Below the pieces are notes generated by a model. That model worked only from the letters and a program-made list of their open reading frames with translations, had not been told where the DNA came from and ran no database searches. Below, one piece after another: positions 1 to 9,842 of a stretch of 64,000 bases of DNA. How positions within the stretch are numbered: the stretch's first letter is position 1; every line of letters begins with the position of its first letter. The translations under genes and the position numbers were made by a program. This DNA is from Plasmodium relictum. Taxonomy: Eukaryota; Apicomplexa; Aconoidasida; Haemosporida; Plasmodiidae. Where the stretch lies: NCBI RefSeq assembly GCF_900005765.1, contig NC_041684.1, positions 404,889 through 468,888 of the forward strand. The letters are read 5' to 3'.

Positions 1-1756
1 GTGATACCTTATTGTTTCTTTTATTTATACACGAATATGGAGTTAGTGATCTAGTTCTAACAAAAACATTATTAGAAGTTGGCATGAAATAATTATGCCT
101 ATTAATATCATTATTATATATAGTAGAATTCATTAAAATTTTATTGTAGTTATTCAATTCATTATTTTTATAAATTAGTATTTCTGTTTTTAAATCTTTT
201 GTTTCTTTTTTTTTTAATGCATTTTTTTTACTATTATTACAAAAGAAGTTTTTTTTAGGAGATGATGGAACTGATACTTTAAAAAATTCATTTTTTGTTT
301 TTATCATGCCGTTAGATGTGTTATATGGTAATTTATGAATAACACTTTTTATACTAGTAGCATTAGGAGATGTGCTCATATAAACATTCTCCTGAGGAAT
401 GAAAATTACTTCATTTACATTGTTACAACTTTTAGAAACATCGCAACTAATATTATTAGGAACAATTACATTATTATTAATAAAATTTTTATTCATGTTA
501 GGATAATAATGAATATCATTTGTTGTTCTTAATCCATTTACTGTATTATTATAAGGTAATTGAACTTGTTCTTGTACATTAAAAACTTTACCATTACATA
601 AATTATTAGCATAACTTAAATGCTCATACGGAGTACCATCGTATATTGGATAATGATTTGGTGTATTATCAACAAAGTAAACGTTTTTATTTTTATTCTT
701 AATTTTGTTTTCCTCATTTTTATTTTGTTTATTTTTATTTTTTTTTTTTTTTATTTCATCATTTTCATATGATGTTGGAATATATCCTTTTATTTCATAA
801 ATACTAAACTCTTTTGTTTTTCCACAATTTCTTTCACCTTTCTGAGAATTTTTATAAAATAAATTTTTATATTTTTGTTTGCTATTATCTCTTTTTTTCT
901 TTTCCCTTTCATGAGTAGATGAACTATTACTTGTATTAAGAAATTTTTTTCTATTTTTACATTTTTTTTTATTAGTTAATTTCTCATGTATGTATTTTTC
1001 TTGTGCTTTATTTGATACTTTTGAATATGTTGAATTTTTAAGAATTTTTGAATTATTTGTTTCTTCATTATTATTTAATTTGTTTCCTTTTATTTCTTTT
1101 GTATTAAGGGTATTTAACATTGTTGAGGTTAGGTTATTTAAAATATGATTTTTAGAAAATTCCTTACTTTTTTTATTTTTAGAATCCTTTATACTATTTG
1201 CAAATTCTTCGTTTTTCAAATTATATTCACTTTCTTTATTTTCTCTAGAATTGTTATTTGCTGTATTTTCCTCATAAAAAATGTTATTTATTTCACTTGT
1301 TAGTTGGTTACTATTTTTACTGTTGTACTTTTCATATTCGTGATCATAATATCCATTCATTTCATTATTTAAATATTTATCTGTTTTTTCATTATAACTT
1401 TTCATATCATCTCTAGTTACATCATTTACAATTTCATCAGAATAATTTTGTTTATCATTTCTATAGTATTCTACATTTTCACCATATTCACTTATAATAT
1501 GTTCTTCATTATGATTTCCATATTCTTCATTTTCATTATCTTCTTGTTTCTGATCGATTTCATTTTGAAATTCTTTTGAACTTAATTGTGTTTTATATAA
1601 ATTTTCTTTTGAAAGCGTTTTATATGATGAACTTAATGGAAGTTTACTACTTTTTTTATTCATTTGTGAATTAAAATTTGATTGAATAGGGGCATTGTCT
1701 TGTTTATAACAATATTCATTTTTATAATTTATATTACTTTCACTTTTCAGTGACAT
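1..1756 (-). CDS. Conserved hypothetical protein, 5' part only (runs off the left edge)
   Basis: The frame starts at an ATG at 1756 and stays open without a stop to base 1, so about 585 residues are present and the C-terminus lies outside the window. I checked the last 550 bases of the frame codon by codon and found no stop. The protein begins MSLKSESNINYKNEY and is hydrophilic, rich in Asn, Lys, Ser, Glu and Tyr, with a Lys/Asn run near the middle and a more ordered Tyr/Pro/Asn-containing part after it. No signal peptide, membrane segment or known domain is visible. Its composition is typical of Plasmodium low-complexity proteins. I do not recognise it and assign no function; a domain could lie in the missing part. 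An intron inside it cannot be excluded. Confidence 0.75.
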   Translation of the reverse strand, partial: MSLKSESNINYKNEYCYKQDNAPIQSNFNSQMNKKSSKLPLSSSYKTLSKENLYKTQLSSKEFQNEIDQKQEDNENEEYGNHNEEHIISEYGENVEYYRNDKQNYSDEIVNDVTRDDMKSYNEKTDKYLNNEMNGYYDHEYEKYNSKNSNQLTSEINNIFYEENTANNNSRENKESEYNLKNEEFANSIKDSKNKKSKEFSKNHILNNLTSTMLNTLNTKEIKGNKLNNNEETNNSKILKNSTYSKVSNKAQEKYIHEKLTNKKKCKNRKKFLNTSNSSSTHEREKKKRDNSKQKYKNLFYKNSQKGERNCGKTKEFSIYEIKGYIPTSYENDEIKKKKNKNKQNKNEENKIKNKNKNVYFVDNTPNHYPIYDGTPYEHLSYANNLCNGKVFNVQEQVQLPYNNTVNGLRTTNDIHYYPNMNKNFINNNVIVPNNISCDVSKSCNNVNEVIFIPQENVYMSTSPNATSIKSVIHKLPYNTSNGMIKTKNEFFKVSVPSSPKKNFFCNNSKKNALKKKETKDLKTEILIYKNNELNNYNKILMNSTIYNNDINRHNYFMPTSNNVFVRTRSLTPYSCINKRNNKVS

Positions 1757-3129
1757 CTTTATAATTTTACTTTAACTAATTTTTTTATATAATATATTTT
1801 TGTTATATAACTTTTATATTATCCATATGAATGTATATATATACCGAATCAAAAAAAAAAAAATAAATAAAATAAAAATAATACTAATGTAAACAGAAAG
1901 AAAAAAAAAAGAATTTTTTTTTTTTCATAAAATTTAAAAGAAAATTTATATTAAAGTGTATATAAAAATAAATAAAATAAAGTCATTAAGAGTAGGTGTA
2001 ACAACTTTTTTTGAATTGTTGTAAAAAAATGTGTATGCACATTTTACACAAAAAATTTTAACTAAAAAAAAAAAATGTTTGAACAAAATAAAAATTTATC
2101 ACAAATAATAAAATGTATTTTTTTATTTAAAAAAAACAAAAATGTATTTTTAATATTCAAAAATTTATTTAAAAAAAAAAATTACTTTATGGTAATATAA
2201 AAAAAACAAAAAAAAAAAAAAAGCAAAAAATACACAAATATTTCATAAAACAGAGAAATTTCTCATAATTTTTATATTTTACTATTTAAAATGAAACAAA
2301 ATTTTTAATGTACAAGTTTAAAAAAAATAAAATAAAATAAAATAAAATAAAATAACTTTCTTTTTTTTTTAATTAATATTTGCATGAATAAAATTATTGA
2401 ATAATATCGTATTTATAAAAATATCTTTCTAAAAAAGTAATTTTTTTTTATTAGACCTTTTTCCAAAAAAAAAAAAAAAAAAAAAATATATAACAATTAC
2501 AATAATTTCTTTATATACATTTAGTAAATTTTTAATTAAAAAGAGTATATATTAATATCTTATATAAATATACTTTTTCTTTTTTTTTTTTAATTCTCTT
2601 ATTTTTATCTAATGTTAATAAAATATAAAATTAGACAACTATTAAATATAAAAATTTGCTTTCTTTATATGTAGCTTATATAAAGAAAAATATAAAAAAA
2701 GAAATTTATTTTTTCAAAGTGTTATTTTAACAAATATCTTAATTTTTAAGAATATATTATTATCTTAAAAAATTTTGCTTTTATATTTCTGTATGCATTT
2801 TATTGATAAAAAGTTTTCAAATATATGAAAATGAATGATACTATTTTTTTTATTTTTTTATATGCTTTAATAAAATTATATTAACAATTACAAAAAAAAA
2901 AAAAAATTATACATACATATATATAGCATATTTATACATATAAGTTTTACATTTTTATTAGAATAAAAGACGAAATTTTAAAAAACATATCATTTATGTA
3001 TAAATAACAAATAAAAATAATATTTTTTTTTTATTATTTTATATTATTTTTCTGTTTGCAACTATATATAGTTTGTGCTAAAGAAACCTATATGTCTAAT
3101 ACAATTACATTAAATAATAGAATTATCAT
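1757..3129. other. Intergenic, AT-rich
   Basis: Lies upstream of the truncated gene and downstream of the next minus-strand gene. It holds long A and T homopolymers and an (AAAAT)n tract of about six units near 2325-2355. I see no coding exon or RNA gene in it. Promoter elements for the left gene should be here, but no motif stands out. Confidence 0.6.
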
Positions 3130-4431
3130 TTACTTTGTTTTTTGTTTTAATTTTAGTTTTTGCTTTTCCTTTTGTTTTAATTTTTCTTTTTGTTTTTGCT
3201 TTATATTTTCTTCCTTTTCCACTATTGCTATAATATCGTCAATTTTTTCTCTCTTTTTTTTTTTTTTTGAATTTTTGTTTAATAGAAGTTTTAATTTTTC
3301 ATTTACAGGAATTGTCTAAAAGGGAATTAAAAATATATATATATATAAGCATATAAACATATATTTTATATTTTTAATTATTTTTATGAAAACAATATTA
3401 TATTTTTATAAAAAAAAAACAATTTTTTTTTTTTTTTTTTTTACATCATTATTTTCTTTAGGTTTTTCATCATTATTTTGACTAGTTAAATTTAATGTCT
3501 CATTTAATTTATCTAAAGTTCCCTCTTCATTGTTTTCTTCTCTCTTTAATAAATCATTCATTTCATCATTCTTTTTTTTTTCTTTCTTTTTTTTCTTTTT
3601 TTTTTTTTTTAATTTATCTTGATTTTCATTTTCTAATACATTATCAGCTTTATTTCTATTAGAATCTTGTTCTATTTCTTCTTTTGAAATATTATTTTCT
3701 TCGTTATTTTCATTTAAAATATTTTCTTTATTATTTATATCATTCTTTGTAAATTCCAATAATATATTTTCAAAATTTTTCATTTCCTTTTCTTTTTTAG
3801 ATGATTTTTTTTTCTCTGTTTGCTTTTTTTTGTTCAAATTGCTTGAATTATAATTATTGTTTTTTTTTTTATTTTTATTTTTATTTTCTTTATCTTTTTT
3901 ATTTTCCTTTTCTTTATCCTTTTTATCATTCTTTTCTTTTTCTTTTTTTTCTTCTTCATTACTTTCTTCACTTTCTTCACTCTCTTCACTAACTTCTTCT
4001 AGCTTCTTTTTTTTTTCTTTTTTTTTATTCTTATCATCTTTATCAACTTCCTTAGATTTGTCTAAATCTTTTAATTTATCTACTTCATAAAAAAATTCAT
4101 CATAATCATCAATAATATCCACCCAAGATGAATATTTATTTATCTAAAAAAATTTACGAATTAATATTTTAAAAATATTTTTAATAAAAAAAAAATAAAA
4201 AAATGAAAGATAACATTAATAAAATATAAAAAATATGATAATTAGAAGAAGAAAAAAAAAAAAAAAGAAACATAAATATTAATTAAATATTATTGTTACA
4301 TCGAAAGTAAAATTATTGATATCTTTTTTTTCATTTTCTTTTTTTAATTGTTCTTCTTTGAGTTTTTTTGATTTTCTTTTTATTTTATCTTCTTGTCTTA
4401 AAATTTGAAACATATTACTCCTTGCATTCAT
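3130..4431 (-). CDS. Lys/Glu-rich conserved hypothetical protein, three exons
   Basis: My model is exon 1 4431-4300, exon 2 4143-3445 and exon 3 3315-3130, all in phase 0 with GT..AG introns (4299-4144 and 3444-3316). It encodes about 338 residues. Exon 1 begins MNARSNMFQILRQEDK and is a charged helix. Exon 2 opens with a more ordered patch containing SSWVDIIDDYDEFFYEV, then becomes a very long Lys/Glu/Asn-rich, probably disordered or coiled-coil segment. Exon 3 ends in a Lys/Gln-rich tail. No catalytic motif, signal peptide or membrane segment is visible. The only part likely to be widely conserved is residues 1-65. Function unknown; RNA or chromatin binding would fit the charge but is a guess. 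The poly-Lys tract just before the second intron makes that donor less certain than the first. Confidence 0.7.
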
Positions 4432-6097
4432 TTTTCCTTACAGTTTGTGAATTCTTTTTTCTTTTTTTTTGAATTGGAAATATTTGTTTTAATATAATAT
4501 CAAATAAAAAACAAAATAAAGAAAGCTGTATGTTGTAAAGTTAAAATAAGCTATGATAAAAAAATTTACACAAAATAGTTTACCAAATTTAAAATATATG
4601 TATATGTATATTTCTTAAATTTATTTTAAATATTGTAAAAAAATTCATATATAAACATATATATTTTAAGATAAATAATATTTATCTTTATTATATTTTA
4701 ATTATTTATTAAAATTAAAAAAGCTTTTATTATATTTTGAGTATTTTTATTAATTGAAAATTAAAAATAATTAATAGTACCATTCATATTTATAAAATAT
4801 ATAAAATACATAATATAAATAATTAAACAATATTGTTTAAAAAAAAAAAAAAAAAAAAACTTAATTGAATTATTTATATATATTCACATAAAAAAAAAAA
4901 AATTTCCATTTTTTAAAATTGAAATTTTTTTGCATGTAAATAGGAATTAAGTAGAACTAAAGTAAAAAACTTAATAGTAAAATTATTGTGTTATTGAAAT
5001 AATAATTTAAAGGTAGAAATAAAGAAATAATATTATAAATTTTTATATCTAGATATAAATGTTGTAGTAATAAAAGAAATTTACACAAATTCATTATTAC
5101 AAGAAAACATAGAGTTTGAAAAAAAGTTATAAACATAATTGTGAATTTAAAATAAGTCAATAACAAAAAAAAAAAAAGAAAAAAATATCATAAAAATTAA
5201 TGGCATACACAAATATGTAAAATCAGATATTAAATTTATATCAAAATTAAGTAATTATTAGAATTATATTAAAGCAAATGAAAAAATATGAACCTTTGGA
5301 AAAATGTTGTAGATATAATAGAATCCTAACATATTGTATATTTTTTTATTCATTTCAATAAGTTTTATTTCTTATAAAATAATAAAAGTAAAAAAAGGTT
5401 ACCTTTTATTTTTAATTGAAATAATAAAGTATCAATATTTTAAAAAAAAAAAAAGAAAAATTTATTTTGCAATAAATGAAAAACAAAAAGCAAGAAAAAT
5501 TATATTAGACATACGATATTTTTATGTATTTTTTTTTTTTTTTATTTATGTTTCTACATTTTTGAAGAGGTACAATAACTACGGTATTCTTTAATAATTT
5601 TATTACTCTTTAAACAAAAATATATTTCATAAGATTAATCTTATAAAAATAAAAAAATATACAAGTAAAAAATATTTTTCTAGGAATTAATAAAATTACA
5701 AAAAAGTGATAAAAAATTTATTTTTATACTTTTTTTAAAATCAACATACAATACAATCATTAGTTTTTATAATAATAGAATGTAATGAAAAAAAAAAAAA
5801 AGAAAAAAATGAGGAATAAATAAAAAGTACAGTTCACATATTCGAAAAAGAAAAAAAAAAATAAAAGGATATTACACAGGAATATTTTCATTTATAAAAT
5901 AGTAACACATAATTGTAATGTTAATATATAGACATCTTTTAATTTTATAAAAAAAAAAAAAAAATTAAATCTTTCCTTTTTTTATTGATTTATTACATAT
6001 AATTAATTTTTGTATAACCAAAAAGTTTTTTGTTTTGTCTTGTTTTATTTTTGTTTTATTTATTTTTTTTTTTTATATTTTTTTTTAAACTTTAATT
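4432..6097. other. Divergent intergenic region with coding-like fragments
   Basis: This separates a minus-strand gene (start 4431) from a plus-strand gene (start 6098), so it should contain both promoters. Between about 4944 and 5594 one plus-strand frame carries several fragments of protein-like composition broken by stops, the longest being 87 codons ending at 5594. A small spliced or decayed gene is possible but not established. The rest is A/T homopolymer. Confidence 0.45.
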
Positions 6098-7047
6098 ATG
6101 ACTATCAAAGCACTAAAAGAGAACGATATCAATGATATGATTCTAAATTTAATGGAAAAAAAGAAAAAAGAAACATTACCAAAGAAAACTAAATGTAGAA
6201 ATAATAAAAAAGAAAACCTAGATAAAATTAAAATAAAAAGGTTTGATTGAAAAAAAACACAAAAAGAAATTAAAATTTATTGAAAAAATATAATACTAAA
6301 AATTCCTCTAAATTTTTTTGTTTTATTTTATTTTTTTTTATATTAGTAATTTAAATATTTTTTTTAAAGAACAAGAGGAGGTTTATAAAAATGAAGAAAT
6401 TAACACAATAGACTATATACAGAAAGAAGCAAAAAATAAAGAAAAAGAAGTATATTATTTTATTAATTTTGAATATTATATATATATATATAGTTAATTT
6501 ACATCTAATTTTTTCTTTTTTTTTTAATTTTCCAAATTAGTTGAATGATTATTACATATATTGCCAAAATTTTAAAAAAAAATATAAAAATAATTTTAAT
6601 GATATAATTAAGCAATCTGAGGTTAGACTTTTTTTTTTTCTTAAGCAAAATAAGCACATTTTTATATAAGATATTTTGTATTTCTTGTATTTTTAAGGAA
6701 ATCAAAAAAGATCTGAAAGATTTACATATTGAATATTTAGACAATAAAATACTTATAGGTTTAAAATGAAAGAATATTTCAGAGAATATACAATAGTTTT
6801 ATTTATATATTAAATAAAAATATATGTATATATATTGAAAATATTATAAATTATTTATATATCTTAATAATTTTTTCTTTTTTTTTTTTAATATTTTATA
6901 GAAAATAAGAGGAAAATGGAATTAGAAAGTATGTCCAATTTTTATAAGGAAAAATTATTAGAAGTTAAAAGACAGTGGGATAATAAAACTTTTTGTGATG
7001 AAAATTTAAAAAATATTGTTTACGATATATTAAATGTAATAAATTAA
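6098..7047 (+). CDS. Small coiled-coil protein, five exons
   Basis: No single long frame exists here, but five short exons join cleanly: 6098-6240, 6347-6449, 6541-6621, 6698-6758 and 6902-7047. All introns begin GT and end AG, phases agree, and the joined frame is 534 nt (177 residues) ending in TAA at 7045-7047. The product starts MTIKALKENDINDMILNLM, has a basic Lys-rich stretch around residues 20-47, and from about residue 55 is rich in Lys, Glu, Asn, Tyr and Ile with heptad-like hydrophobic spacing, suggesting a coiled coil. There is no signal peptide or membrane segment. I do not recognise the family. The exon chain, with pyrimidine-rich tracts before the acceptors, is strong evidence of a real gene. 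It converges on the methyltransferase-like gene downstream. Confidence 0.7.
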
Positions 7048-7542
7048 ATATTTAAGATTTTTTTTTTTTTTTTTTTTTTTTTCCTTTTAATATAAATGCA
7101 CTATTTTTTTTATATTATTTAAATATTTAATATATATGCTCAATTAGTCAAACTTTTTATTTCTACAATTTAAAGCATTGATTAAAATTTAAAAAATAAT
7201 TATGAATGAGAAAAAAAAAAACAAAAAATTGAATAAAAGTTTTAGATATTTTAAATTTTAGCATATTTTTCAGGTATTTTTTAATGTATTAATTTAAAAG
7301 ATTAATTAGTTTTTTTATTAATGATTTTTTTTCTTTTTTTTCTTCATAAATAACATAAAAAAAAATTATTTATTAAAATGGAGATTAGAAATAAAGAATA
7401 TTTTAATATTAACATTCATAAAGGAATTTACAAACATAAAATACAAATTTAGAAATAAATTTTATATGATAAAAGAAAAAAAAAATAAATTAGAAACATA
7501 AAAAAAAAAAATATATGATATATATATATATATATATATTGT
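7048..7542. other. Convergent intergenic spacer
   Basis: A 3' spacer between a plus-strand and a minus-strand gene. It contains a T run near 7060-7082 and an (AT)n run near 7517-7540. No gene is visible. It presumably carries both polyadenylation regions. Confidence 0.6.
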
Positions 7543-9111
7543 TCAGTATTCTTCAAAATCATCATAAATTTTTTTTTTTGTTTTGTTAAAGAGTTGTAGA
7601 AAAATTATATTTCGTCCATCAGAAACAAAACGTAAAATAAGTTTAAATTTTAATTGAGTTTTTTCTTTATATTTTTCTTGAGCAAAAACATATGTATTTA
7701 AAATTTCTGATCTTAAAATTAGCTTTTCAAATTTTTTTATTTTTTTTTTTTCCATATTTACTATATTTGTAATTATGATACAATTTTCGATTATGTTATT
7801 TAATTTTAGGAAATTTAAAGAACAAAACTTTATATTTTTCCAAGAAAAATTATTGTTACATAAATTTATTTTTTTTTGGTCTTGAAATATTTCTCTTAAA
7901 TGGAATGTGTTAAGAATATTAAAATCAGAGTAAAAATTATCTCCCTTTTTAATACTTTTATATTCATTATTATTTAATTTATCACATTTTTTATTATTAT
8001 TATTTGAATTTTCTTCATTATCATTTGAAATAGGTGGTGATTTATCGTTATTATATATGTGATTATTATCATTATATTCTTCATTAATACTTAGTGGCAT
8101 AGTATCCAAAAATTTTTTTAAATTCTGATTTGCTTTATATATATTGTCTTTATTTTCGTCACCTCCTAATAAATATACTTGATTAATATCTTTGTGTGGA
8201 CAAATATTTATCTCATTTAATACGTTAAAAAATGTTGAAGGCGAATGTAAAGGAAAAGTTAAAATAGGATAAGTAATACTTGGTGATCCATTTGGAATGC
8301 ATAATAAAATACTGAGAATTTCTAGTAAAAGTGTTCCATCACCACAGAATGGATCAATTATATATAATTTTTTTGAAGAATTCATATATTTAAAGAAATT
8401 TATTTTAAAGCTAGCTGATGCAACAATTGTACTTTTTAAAGAATCTTGATTTTTATATGCTATATAAATGCGCTTATTCATATCATTACTTACATTTATA
8501 TTTATTTTGCATTCGTTGTATTTAAATAATATATTTATTTTTAATGGTTCTAATTTAGAAGGGTCAATTTTTTTTTTTTTTAAAAAAATATTTTGATCAC
8601 CATTTTTTTCAATGTATAACTGTTGTTGTCTTTTAATAACACTTAAAATAATATTTTTTAACATACATGTGTGATATAAACGAGACTTTATGCTTCGTAT
8701 ATTTATTTGAGGTGTAACGAAAATACTACTAAATGGAATATAAGTAGACCAATTAATATTTTTAATATTATTTATAAAATTATTTTCATAAGCACAATAC
8801 GAGTTATGTATTTCAAGTCTAATTTGTTCAATTGTACGACTATTTATAAGTAATTTATATAAATAAAATAAGTTTGATTCAACTTCAATGTTGTTATCAC
8901 TAAAAACGTGATTATATTTTTTATCATATATAGATTCAAGTGTTAATGTATCATCACTTTTATAAGGGACAATGCATGAATATTTATGAAGTTCTTCTTG
9001 TTTATAATTTAATAAACTGGTACTACAATAACTCCTCCATTTCTTTATAACTTTTGATTTAATAAATATTTTTTTTAAATCATATTTTAAGAACATTTTA
9101 CATTTTCCCAT
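7543..9111 (-). CDS. THUMP/RlmL-type RNA methyltransferase-like protein
   Basis: A 522-residue single-exon protein of the family that methylates guanine N2 in rRNA or tRNA with S-adenosylmethionine (bacterial RlmL/TrmN, UPF0020). Residues ~105-160 (NIKNINWSTYIPF ... SKSRLYHT-like region) match the segment before the RlmL catalytic domain. Residues ~213-235 fit the family's 'R..YR..A.LK.T.AA' region. SAM motif I is clear at 253-260 (DPFCGDGT), followed by an acidic motif at 317-320 (GGDEN). An Asn-rich insert occupies ~340-400. The expected catalytic NPPY motif falls at about residue 455 but reads TNIVN, so the substrate-base pocket residues are missing. The basic, Ser/Tyr-containing N-terminus could be an organelle-targeting sequence, which is inference. 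Start: first ATG of the frame. Confidence 0.75.
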   Translation of the reverse strand: MGKCKMFLKYDLKKIFIKSKVIKKWRSYCSTSLLNYKQEELHKYSCIVPYKSDDTLTLESIYDKKYNHVFSDNNIEVESNLFYLYKLLINSRTIEQIRLEIHNSYCAYENNFINNIKNINWSTYIPFSSIFVTPQINIRSIKSRLYHTCMLKNIILSVIKRQQQLYIEKNGDQNIFLKKKKIDPSKLEPLKINILFKYNECKININVSNDMNKRIYIAYKNQDSLKSTIVASASFKINFFKYMNSSKKLYIIDPFCGDGTLLLEILSILLCIPNGSPSITYPILTFPLHSPSTFFNVLNEINICPHKDINQVYLLGGDENKDNIYKANQNLKKFLDTMPLSINEEYNDNNHIYNNDKSPPISNDNEENSNNNNKKCDKLNNNEYKSIKKGDNFYSDFNILNTFHLREIFQDQKKINLCNNNFSWKNIKFCSLNFLKLNNIIENCIIITNIVNMEKKKIKKFEKLILRSEILNTYVFAQEKYKEKTQLKFKLILRFVSDGRNIIFLQLFNKTKKKIYDDFEEY

Positions 9112-9511
9112 AATTTGCTGTAAAAATCATTGTTTTTATAATTTTTTTTTAAGTTATATAAATCATTCATAATTTAAAAAAGCAAAAAAAAAAAAAAAAA
9201 AAATTTCTATACATACATAAGAGAAATAGATAATTAATTATATGTTAAAAATAATACTTGTTATTTACATTGATGCTTTTTATATATTTTATTTTAAAAT
9301 TATATACGAACAAATAATTTAATATATATATCTTCGTTTCTGTACTCTTTTTATATGTGTATATATATATATATATATAAATATATTCATATATTTTTTC
9401 TGAATACCTTTAAAAAAAAAAAGTTTGTGAAAATATAACATAAAATGACAGCATAAAGCTAATTTTAAATTAGAACAAATAAATAAAAATTATATATATT
9501 TAAATAAATAA

Positions 9512-9578
<67 letters not shown>

Positions 9579-9842
9579 ATTTTTTTATATACAAGTTATT
9601 AATTATATATGAATTATTATTATGTAGAAAAATTTATAAAAAAAAATAAATAAATGAAATAAATTAAAAATAAAAAAATTACATTAAGGATATTAAATGA
9701 ATAATCAAGGTAAAGGAATATAACTAAAATATTTATTGGATACACTTTTATTTTAGCGGAATTTTTTTTTTTATTCCTAAAAAAAGTAAAATATAGTAGT
9801 ATTTTTGAGAAATATATAGATGTATATAATGTTAGATACGTA
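9112..9842. promoter_or_regulatory. Divergent promoter region with long (TA)n
   Basis: The 731 bp between the methyltransferase-like gene (minus) and the RAD9-like gene (plus) must contain both promoters. A near-perfect TA dinucleotide run of about 60 bp spans 9514-9574, with AAAT units just before it. No sequence-specific factor site is evident. Confidence 0.5.
9514..9574. repeat. (TA)n microsatellite
   Basis: About 30 uninterrupted TA units in the divergent promoter between two genes. Runs like this are self-complementary, can extrude as cruciforms and are length-variable between isolates. Confidence 0.9.

Noticed and set aside
3056-3319. Plus-strand Phe/Ile-rich frame of 87 codons
   Set aside because: Antisense to exon 3 of the Lys-rich gene, whose exon has clear splice signals.
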